Origin: Flavivirga spongiicola
GTDB lineage: Bacteria; Bacteroidota; Bacteroidia; Flavobacteriales; Flavobacteriaceae
NCBI RefSeq assembly: GCF_030540825.1
Contig: NZ_JAUOEO010000001.1
Span: 283,001-347,000, forward strand
Reading direction: 5' to 3'
Length of the DNA: 64,000 nt
The notes beneath the pieces were generated by a model that was not told the DNA's origin, ran no database searches, and was given only the letters and a program-made list of their open reading frames with translations. Within the stretch, counting starts at the first letter, position 1; the number at the start of each line of letters is the position of its first letter. The position numbers were made by a program, and so were the translations under genes. Positions 57,957 to 64,000 of this stretch are shown in pieces.

Positions 57957-58553
57957 TCCTTATAGTATTTATACTGTATATTTTTTGGTTTTCAAATAGA
58001 CCATATAAAAGCGCTTTGATTAGTTCGCAAGTTATTCTTTCTTCTAAAAAATGTCTACTTCAAAAGCCACATACTGTAATACTATTTTTGCCCAACTACC
58101 ATTTTTATTCACCCGTTGTGGAAGTTTAATTTTAAAATAGAAAACTCTGGAAAGTATTATTTTTAAAGACTTCTTTTGTTTTTTGGGTTCTCTCACTATT
58201 TTTTAGTTACATCAGGTACTTTTTATAACATAAATTTAGGACTAAATCGAACCTATTTTTTTCATGCTATTTGGCATGGATATAGGTATCATTTATAACC
58301 TACATTAAACCATATAATACTTAAATAACGCAGTTATTACTTTCAATGTTTTTTTAACCAACTACAAAGTTATATTTGTAGTATATCTCCATAAGAGTAA
58401 GTAGGTTTAAATTTATGGATTTAGATTTGGGAGTAAAGAAACTGTCCTATTAGACAGTTTCTTTTTTGTTTGGAATTGTTTTTATTCGTTATTTTTTTAA
58501 GAAAGAGCCATCAAGTAATCTTCAAGACTTTTAATCAAGATCAATGAAGTCTA
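57957..58553. other. intergenic region with candidate sRNA and a short unassigned frame
   Basis: 597 bp between GH95 and the M24 peptidase gene. It contains a plus-strand promoter-plus-terminator pair (58372-58467) and a 50-codon minus-strand frame (58044-58196, GTG start) rich in Lys (IKLPQRVNKNGSWAKIVLQY). No homology is recognised for the frame. Confidence 0.45.
58372..58467 (+). ncRNA. candidate intergenic small RNA with promoter and terminator
   Basis: TATATTTG at 58372-58379 is an exact TAnnTTTG element. At 58435-58464 a perfect 12-bp stem (AAAGAAACTGTC/GACAGTTTCTTT, loop CTATTA) ends in extra T residues to 58467. A transcript of about 80 nt on the plus strand is implied. The hairpin could instead end the minus-strand peptidase operon whose stop codon is at 58554, although the T-run is better on the plus strand. 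A 12-codon frame (MDLDLGVKKLSY) lies inside. Confidence 0.4.
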
Positions 58554-59783
58554 TTATACCACTTCTGTTATAATTCCAAAAGGATTTTCAATAGAATGCA
58601 TTGGATTTGTAAACCATTTAGGACCTTCTTTAGACATGTAAATATGATCTTCGTGACGAACACCAAATTCATTGGGTACACAAATCATAGGTTCGTTACT
58701 AAAACACATGCCAGGCTCTAAAATAGTATCATCATTTCTAACAATGTATGGCCATTCGTGAATATCCAAACCAATACCATGTCCTGTACGGTGTGGTAGC
58801 CCCGGTAAATTATAATCAGGTCCTAAGCCATGCGATTCTAAAACAACTCTTGAAGCATCATCCACAGAGGCACAGGTTTTTCCTAACTGTGCTGCACTAA
58901 ATGCGGCTTGTTGGGTTTCTTTTTCAATACTCCAAATACGTTTTTGTAATTCGGTTGCTTCACCAAAAACGTATGTTCGGGTAATATCTGAGATATAATC
59001 ATGTAATACACATCCTGTATCAATAAGCACAACATCGCCATCTTCTAGATCCTTGGGGGCTTTTACGCCATGTGGAAATGATGTATCTACGCCAAACAAC
59101 ACAATACAAAAATAAGAGCCTGAAGAAATACCATAACGTTTATGAGCTTCATGAATAAAGTCGGTGACTTCTTTAGCACTGATACCGACCCTTAAAATTC
59201 TAGCAGCGGCTTTTTGCACCTCTAAAGTAATATCCATAACATATTGTATGATAGCGATTTCCGCTTCAGATTTTATCATTCTGCACCCAGCGGTAATAGG
59301 TTTGGCATTAACCAACTCAAATTTTAAATTTGCTTTTAAAATACCATCTGTTATAAAAAAAGGCGTTGCTTCATCTATAAAAATAGCACCACTATTCACA
59401 CTGTTTTCAGAACATATTTGAACAAATAATTTATAAGGGTTTTCATGTTCATTCCAGCAGTTAACTGTGCCTTCAATGCACATAAAATCTAACACGGTTC
59501 CTTTTTCGAATTCAGGAGCAATATAGTGTAATGTACCATTCGGAAATAACAAAGCACCAACCATACGCTCACTAGACCCCCATCGTAATCCTGTAAAATA
59601 ATACAGATTAGTTCCTGCATGCAAATACATCACTTGTGCCTTTTGAGCTTGCATTAATTTACAAGCTTTATCAATACGTGCAAGAAACTCGTCCTTTTGA
59701 ATAGGGTTAACTAAATGTGCCCTTGGTGTTATAGCATTTAACTCTGCTTCGATGGTAGACCCACCTATTCCGAATGTACTCAT
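58554..59783 (-). CDS. M24 family metallopeptidase (Xaa-Pro peptidase type)
   Basis: 409 aa. The N-terminal creatinase-like domain (about 25-170) is followed by the pita-bread catalytic domain. Metal ligands are visible: D in LIDTGCVLHDY, D in ISDITRTYVFGE, H in PHRTGHGIGLDIHEWP, E in MCFSNEPMICV and E in GVRHEDHIYM. It cleaves a peptide bond next to proline or hydroxyproline, or acts as a related amidinohydrolase. No signal peptide, so cytoplasmic. It lies 13 bp after the D-amino-acid dehydrogenase gene in a cluster with a hydroxyproline epimerase, so Xaa-Hyp/Xaa-Pro dipeptides from collagen-like or hydroxyproline-rich protein are likely substrates. Confidence 0.9.
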   Translation of the reverse strand: MSTFGIGGSTIEAELNAITPRAHLVNPIQKDEFLARIDKACKLMQAQKAQVMYLHAGTNLYYFTGLRWGSSERMVGALLFPNGTLHYIAPEFEKGTVLDFMCIEGTVNCWNEHENPYKLFVQICSENSVNSGAIFIDEATPFFITDGILKANLKFELVNAKPITAGCRMIKSEAEIAIIQYVMDITLEVQKAAARILRVGISAKEVTDFIHEAHKRYGISSGSYFCIVLFGVDTSFPHGVKAPKDLEDGDVVLIDTGCVLHDYISDITRTYVFGEATELQKRIWSIEKETQQAAFSAAQLGKTCASVDDASRVVLESHGLGPDYNLPGLPHRTGHGIGLDIHEWPYIVRNDDTILEPGMCFSNEPMICVPNEFGVRHEDHIYMSKEGPKWFTNPMHSIENPFGIITEVV

Positions 59784-59796
59784 AAACTATATAATT

Positions 59797-61044
59797 TTAA
59801 AAGGTTCTATCTGGGTGAAAAGGTTGTAGGTCTAATGAAGGCTTTTTATTTGAAATCACCTCTGAAACCAACTTACCCGTGGCAGAGCCCATACCCCAAC
59901 CCATCATAGCATGTCCTGTTGCCATGGTCAAGTTAAAACATTTTTTAGACTTTCCAATGTATGGCAACCCGTCTGGTGATACTGGACGCAATCCTGCTTC
60001 TGCGTCATTTTTTTCCTCTTGATTTAATGCGATTTCCGGGTAATAGTTTGTTACAGCATTAGCAATGGCATCAACTCTTACTCTATTAATGTTATGGTTA
60101 ATACCCGCAATTTCCATAGTACCAGCAAAACGTGTAAAACCATTCATAGGTGTAATGGCTACTTTAGCTTCGGCTAATATAGCTGGTATTGTTATCCCTG
60201 TTTCTTGTTCAGAATTAATGCGATAACCTTTCCCCGCTTGCAACAATAATTGTAAATCTAATTTTTTACTCAATAATGCACTCCAAGATCCTGCTGCCAA
60301 GACAAATTCATCTGCTTTATGAGATTGCTTATTTGTTGTAATAGATGTGATATGCCCTTTTTCTAAGACCATATCATTTGCTGTTTCATTGGTAAAAAAT
60401 GTCACTCCAGATATTTTTAAATACGCTTTCATATCTTCCATAAACTCATGTGGCGTCATGTGCGAATCACATTTAAAATAGGTCGCTCCTTTCACATTAA
60501 ATGCGACATTAGGCTCTAGTTTTTTTAAGTCTTCTAAACTAATTTCTGAAGCATCCAATCCATTTTGTTTAGCAATATGTACTACCTCAATTTCTTCTTC
60601 AAGCATCTTATCAGATTGACACAACATCAGCAAGCCTTTTTTTTCATAATGAAATTTGAAGTCTTCATCTTGTTTTATATTACTATACAGTTCTTGACTT
60701 AACAATGCAATAGCTTTAATTACAGGAATTGTTTTATTAACATGTTTTGCTGTACACGATTTATTAAACGCCCAAGTCCATTTTAAAAAATCAACATCCA
60801 AGCGTGGTTTAATATACAACGGACTCGATTTATCGAACATCCATTTAATGCCTTTTTTCATCACACCCGGTGCTGATAATGGGATAATATGACTTGGCGA
60901 TAAATACCCTGCATTTACATAAGATGCTCCCGCATCTAAATTGGATTGGTCTATAATAGAAACTTTATGCCCCTCTTTTTGAAGGTAGTAAGCAGAACAC
61001 AAACCAATGATACCACCGCCTATGATTATAATATTTTTACTCAT
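59797..61044 (-). CDS. FAD-dependent D-amino-acid dehydrogenase, probable D-hydroxyproline dehydrogenase
   Basis: 415 aa DadA-like flavoprotein. FAD motif IIGGGIIGLCSAYYLQKEGHKVSIIDQ at 6-32; the conserved SGASYVNAGYLSPSH-like segment reads LDAGASYVNAGYLSPSH; C-terminal GLRPVSPDGLPYIGKS and ATGHAMMGWGMGSATGKLVSE match DadA. It is one base past the stop of the S9 peptidase gene and 13 bp before the M24 gene. The next genes upstream include a 4-hydroxyproline epimerase, whose product cis-4-hydroxy-D-proline is the substrate of DadA-type enzymes in this pathway. The substrate is therefore inferred from context. Confidence 0.88.
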   Translation of the reverse strand: MSKNIIIIGGGIIGLCSAYYLQKEGHKVSIIDQSNLDAGASYVNAGYLSPSHIIPLSAPGVMKKGIKWMFDKSSPLYIKPRLDVDFLKWTWAFNKSCTAKHVNKTIPVIKAIALLSQELYSNIKQDEDFKFHYEKKGLLMLCQSDKMLEEEIEVVHIAKQNGLDASEISLEDLKKLEPNVAFNVKGATYFKCDSHMTPHEFMEDMKAYLKISGVTFFTNETANDMVLEKGHITSITTNKQSHKADEFVLAAGSWSALLSKKLDLQLLLQAGKGYRINSEQETGITIPAILAEAKVAITPMNGFTRFAGTMEIAGINHNINRVRVDAIANAVTNYYPEIALNQEEKNDAEAGLRPVSPDGLPYIGKSKKCFNLTMATGHAMMGWGMGSATGKLVSEVISNKKPSLDLQPFHPDRTF

Positions 61045-63306
61045 TTATTGTCCTAAAGAAAAATTCCAAATAGGTTTTACTCCTAAAAGGTGTTCAACAA
61101 AATAATTCCATCGTTTTTTAATAAAATAATTTCTATGCTTACCCACATAACCATGCCGTTGGCTTGGTAGTATTAACAAATCAAATTCTTTATCGGCATT
61201 TATTAAAGCTTCAGCAAATTTAAAGGTTGCAGAAGGGTTTACATTATCGTCTAACCCACCATGAACTAACAACAATTTCCCTTTTAAATTTTTAGCATTG
61301 GTAATGTTTGAGACCTCTTGATAAGATTCATCTACAGGCCACCCTTGATACATTTCCGGCCACCACGCTTTTTCCATTCTAAAGTCGTGATCTCCAGAAC
61401 TAGCAACACCTACTTTATAAAAATCTGGAAAAACAACCATAGCACGCCCCGTATCAAAACCACCTGCCGAATGTCCAAAAATACCAACTTTATCGGTATT
61501 TATCCAACTATATTTTTTGCCCAGATATTTAATGGCTAATATATGGTCCTCTAAATTGTTTCCCATGTTTTTATAAGAATGGTTATGAAACGCTTTTGAA
61601 CGTCCCGAAGTTCCTAAACCATCTACATTCATCACAATAAACCCCAGCTCTGCCAACGATTGATTACGAAATGCTCTATCAAATGACTTTGAAAAAACCT
61701 GCGTATGGGGGCCCGTGTATGTAGCATCAATTATGGGGTATGATTTTGAAGCATCAAAATTGGTTGGTTTCCATATAACGCCATAAATAGTGGTTTTTTC
61801 ATCTTTAGCAAGAAGACTAAAAACTTCTGGAGACTTCCACCCTTTTGAAACAACTTCAGAAACATCAGCTTGGGTTAATTCAGTTAAAATCTTACCAGTT
61901 TTTGAGGCTCTTAAAATCGTTTTTGTTGGAATATGTACTGTAGAATAATTATCTACAAAGTACTTACCATCTTTTGAAAATGACACAGCATGATGTTTGT
62001 TTTCGGGAGTTAATAAAGTGGTTTTTCCTTTTAAAGTGACTTTGTATACTTGTTGATGGTATGGGTTATTACTCGTTTCTTTTCCCGATGCTAAAAAGTA
62101 AACATCGCCACTAGATTTATCAATATGGTTTACATCATTAATATAATAATCGCCTTTTGTAAGTGCTGTTATTTTATAGGTTTTTAAATCCAAACTATAT
62201 AACTGCCTCCATCCACTTCTTTCGGAAAGAAAAATGATTTTTCCTTTTTCTTCTAAATTAAAATATCTGAAATTATCAATATTTGTATTACTGGTTTCGG
62301 TTATTAATGTACGCTCTGTATTGGTATTTAAATCAATTTGTTTTACATACTCTTTTTGAAAGCCCCGCTCCAAGTAATTAGCAAACAAGACACCGCTTTT
62401 ATCAGACCAATTTGTAGAAATTGAATTTATATGTGTACCTTTAGGCAGGCTTGTTTTTACTTCTTTTTTAGTGTCAATATTATAAAAAACAGGTTTTTCA
62501 TATACCATCGTTGTATCGCCTGGTGATCCTCGATAATAGGATAATAATTTCGGCTTGTATAAGGAATCTTTACTCCAATCGAGCAAATACATTTTTTCAG
62601 CATTACTAAGGTCAATAACTTTGGTTGCTAACCATTTAGAATCTGGAGACCAGCTAACTGTAAAGCGTTTTGGACGTTCGCCGTTTTCTCCTTCCATAAT
62701 ATCATACCAACCATAATAGCTGGCATACTCGTAATTTTTTTTGCCGTCGAAACTTAATTGGTGTACGTTGTTCGTTTCGGTAGATTTAATATAAAGGTTA
62801 TAATCTTTTGAATAAGCCACCCATTTACCATTAGGCGATTTACTTTCTAAAGGATTATTTTCTGCTTTCTTTTCTTCTTTAAGTTCAAGCTTATAGGATT
62901 CTAAATTTAAAACATAAGACTTTCCTAAAGTATTAAAAGATAGTTTTTTTTCGTTTTCATATTCAATCTTTGAAAGCGAAAGGTCTGTCGGTTTTATTTC
63001 TTCTTTGAAAGTTTCCAGAAACGCTTTTGCCAACTTTTCATGATCAAATAATAGTGTAGCTTCTTGATCTTTTTTGAAATGTACTGTTTTATAGGTTTTT
63101 CCTTTTTTAGAATATTCTATAAACCATATTCCTGAGCCATCTTTAAACCAGTCAACGGGTGTGTCAAGGTTGAAAACTGTTTTATTATTGTAGTTATTGT
63201 ACATATAACTTACTGCCCGTTTGTAGTCTTCCTGTGATAAATTTTGTGACTGCAACGTTGCAGTCACCATACTTAACACATATACTAAATAATAAAAATG
63301 TTTCAT
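61045..63306 (-). CDS. S9 family dipeptidyl peptidase (DPP IV-like)
   Basis: 753 aa from ATG at 63304-63306 (MKHFYYLVYVLSMVTATLQSQ, a signal peptide). A longer open frame reaches 63432, but it overlaps the epimerase gene and is not plausible. The N-terminal beta-propeller (DPPIV_N) covers about 50-470 with repeats such as SPNGKWVAYSKDYNLYIK and VSWSPDSKWLATKV. The catalytic alpha/beta hydrolase has the nucleophile Ser in FGHSAGGFD, Asp in HGGLDDNVNP and His in SQRHGYVGKH. DPP IV enzymes release X-Pro dipeptides from peptide N-termini, matching the neighbouring prolyl-peptide and hydroxyproline genes. Exported. Confidence 0.93.
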   Translation of the reverse strand: MKHFYYLVYVLSMVTATLQSQNLSQEDYKRAVSYMYNNYNNKTVFNLDTPVDWFKDGSGIWFIEYSKKGKTYKTVHFKKDQEATLLFDHEKLAKAFLETFKEEIKPTDLSLSKIEYENEKKLSFNTLGKSYVLNLESYKLELKEEKKAENNPLESKSPNGKWVAYSKDYNLYIKSTETNNVHQLSFDGKKNYEYASYYGWYDIMEGENGERPKRFTVSWSPDSKWLATKVIDLSNAEKMYLLDWSKDSLYKPKLLSYYRGSPGDTTMVYEKPVFYNIDTKKEVKTSLPKGTHINSISTNWSDKSGVLFANYLERGFQKEYVKQIDLNTNTERTLITETSNTNIDNFRYFNLEEKGKIIFLSERSGWRQLYSLDLKTYKITALTKGDYYINDVNHIDKSSGDVYFLASGKETSNNPYHQQVYKVTLKGKTTLLTPENKHHAVSFSKDGKYFVDNYSTVHIPTKTILRASKTGKILTELTQADVSEVVSKGWKSPEVFSLLAKDEKTTIYGVIWKPTNFDASKSYPIIDATYTGPHTQVFSKSFDRAFRNQSLAELGFIVMNVDGLGTSGRSKAFHNHSYKNMGNNLEDHILAIKYLGKKYSWINTDKVGIFGHSAGGFDTGRAMVVFPDFYKVGVASSGDHDFRMEKAWWPEMYQGWPVDESYQEVSNITNAKNLKGKLLLVHGGLDDNVNPSATFKFAEALINADKEFDLLILPSQRHGYVGKHRNYFIKKRWNYFVEHLLGVKPIWNFSLGQ

Positions 63307-63316
63307 CTGTTTATTT

Positions 63317-64000
63317 TTAAATGACTTGAAATCCATGTGCATACGGGTCGTCTTCATCATCAATAATAATGGTGTTGTATCCAAATACTTTTGCCCACCC
63401 TTGTATACTTGGTATAATGGCGGGTTTACCATTTAAAGTGGTTTCTTCTACAACACGCCCAATGAACTTACTTCCTATAAAACTTTCGTGAATAAATTCA
63501 TCTCCTTTTTTCAATCTGCCTTTGGCATAACGTTGTGCTATAACCGCTGATGTTCCTGTACCGCAAGGACTTCTATCAATAGCCTTATCACCATAAAACA
63601 CCGCATTTCTTGCTGTTGATGTTGAATCCATTGGCTCGCCTGTCCATAACAAATGTGAAACATCTCTAATGGTTTCATTCTCTGGATGCACAAACTTGTT
63701 GGGGTATTTTTGGTTGATTTTATCCCTTAGTATTTGAGAATATTGTATCAACTTACCTGCTGTAAAATCCTGAACGCCTGAAAAATTTTGTTGTGGGTCT
63801 ATGATCGCATAATAATTTCCACCATAAGACACGTCAAAAGTCAATTCACCCAATTCCGGACAATCAATCGTTAAGTTTTCAGCAGCTAAATAGCTTTTTA
63901 CATTGGTTAGTTTTACCCAATCTACTTTATTTTTCGTTTGCTGATATTCAATTTCCACCAAACCTGCCGGGGCTTCCATTTTGATTTTTCCCTTTGTTTT
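63317..64000 (-). CDS. 4-hydroxyproline 2-epimerase / proline racemase family, N-terminus beyond right edge
   Basis: The frame is open from the right edge to the stop at 63317; 227 codons are visible, so roughly the last two-thirds of a protein of about 335 aa. An ATG at 63979 is not the true start, since IKMEAPAGLVEIEY continues the family pattern (ETPAGLV) upstream. The second catalytic Cys is present in DRSPCGTGTSAV. VSYGGNYYAIID and FIHESFIGSKFIGRV are also typical. The first catalytic Cys lies off the edge, so epimerase versus trans-3-hydroxyproline dehydratase cannot be decided fully. Cytoplasmic. It begins the visible part of the hydroxyproline operon. Confidence 0.9.
   Translation of the reverse strand, partial: KTKGKIKMEAPAGLVEIEYQQTKNKVDWVKLTNVKSYLAAENLTIDCPELGELTFDVSYGGNYYAIIDPQQNFSGVQDFTAGKLIQYSQILRDKINQKYPNKFVHPENETIRDVSHLLWTGEPMDSTSTARNAVFYGDKAIDRSPCGTGTSAVIAQRYAKGRLKKGDEFIHESFIGSKFIGRVVEETTLNGKPAIIPSIQGWAKVFGYNTIIIDDEDDPYAHGFQVI

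Noticed and set aside
63307..63432. Longer start for the S9 peptidase at 63432
   Set aside because: The extension overlaps the end of the epimerase gene and hides the clear signal peptide that starts at 63306.

Overview
The window looks like chromosome of a marine-type member of the Bacteroidota, most likely Flavobacteriaceae. The DNA is AT-rich. It carries SusC/SusD outer-membrane pairs with FecR anti-sigma and ECF sigma regulators, many Bacteroidota-style lipoprotein or SPI signal peptides, and promoter elements of the TAnnTTTG type. No rRNA, tRNA, CRISPR array, insertion sequence or prophage was recognised. Almost everything is catabolic.

Layout. (1) 1-3.5 kb, minus strand: ECF sigma, FecR, and a SusC-like receptor that runs off the left edge. 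(2) 3.9-11 kb: a 2-aminoethylphosphonate (AEP) module. phnA, phnY, phnW, an XRE-cupin regulator and an OPA-type MFS transporter read rightwards. A FAD amine oxidase diverges from them across a region with an exact 16-bp inverted operator. (3) 11.3-22.2 kb: an outer-membrane uptake locus with SusC, SusD, a glycerophosphodiester phosphodiesterase lipoprotein, a second OPA transporter, a metallo-beta-lactamase-fold lipoprotein, FecR and a divergent ECF sigma. (4) 22.4-34.4 kb, minus strand: an L-fucose operon. It holds two GH29 fucosidases, a sulfatase, FucP, a mutarotase and the oxidative fucose pathway to pyruvate plus L-lactate, with a lactate oxidoreductase. A lone AraC regulator follows at 34.7-35.6 kb. 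(5) 36-58 kb, minus strand: a fucosylated N-glycan locus with GH92 x2, GH29 x2, GH20, glycosylasparaginase, a putative GHL10-like hydrolase, a CBM9-like lipoprotein, an SSS transporter, GH2 and GH95. It also contains a decayed GH130 gene. (6) 58.5 kb to the right edge, minus strand: hydroxyproline and proline-peptide use, with an M24 peptidase, a D-amino-acid (hydroxyproline) dehydrogenase, an S9 dipeptidyl peptidase and a hydroxyproline epimerase cut by the edge.

Taken together, the genes suggest an organism feeding on glycoprotein-rich and phosphonate-rich organic matter. Fucose, mannose, GlcNAc, GlcNAc-Asn, hydroxyproline, AEP and glycerophosphodiesters all have dedicated genes within 64 kb. 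Marine invertebrate tissue or mucus, which contains collagen, fucosylated N-glycans and AEP-bearing lipids and glycans, would supply all of them. That ecological reading is inference.

The least ordinary items are: the phosphonate module sitting next to the GDPD/OPA/SusCD locus; two ECF sigma genes with no ATG, GTG or TTG at the position where the protein must start; gene relics (GH130 and an unidentified C-terminus); two candidate small RNAs; and several families of intergenic palindromes.
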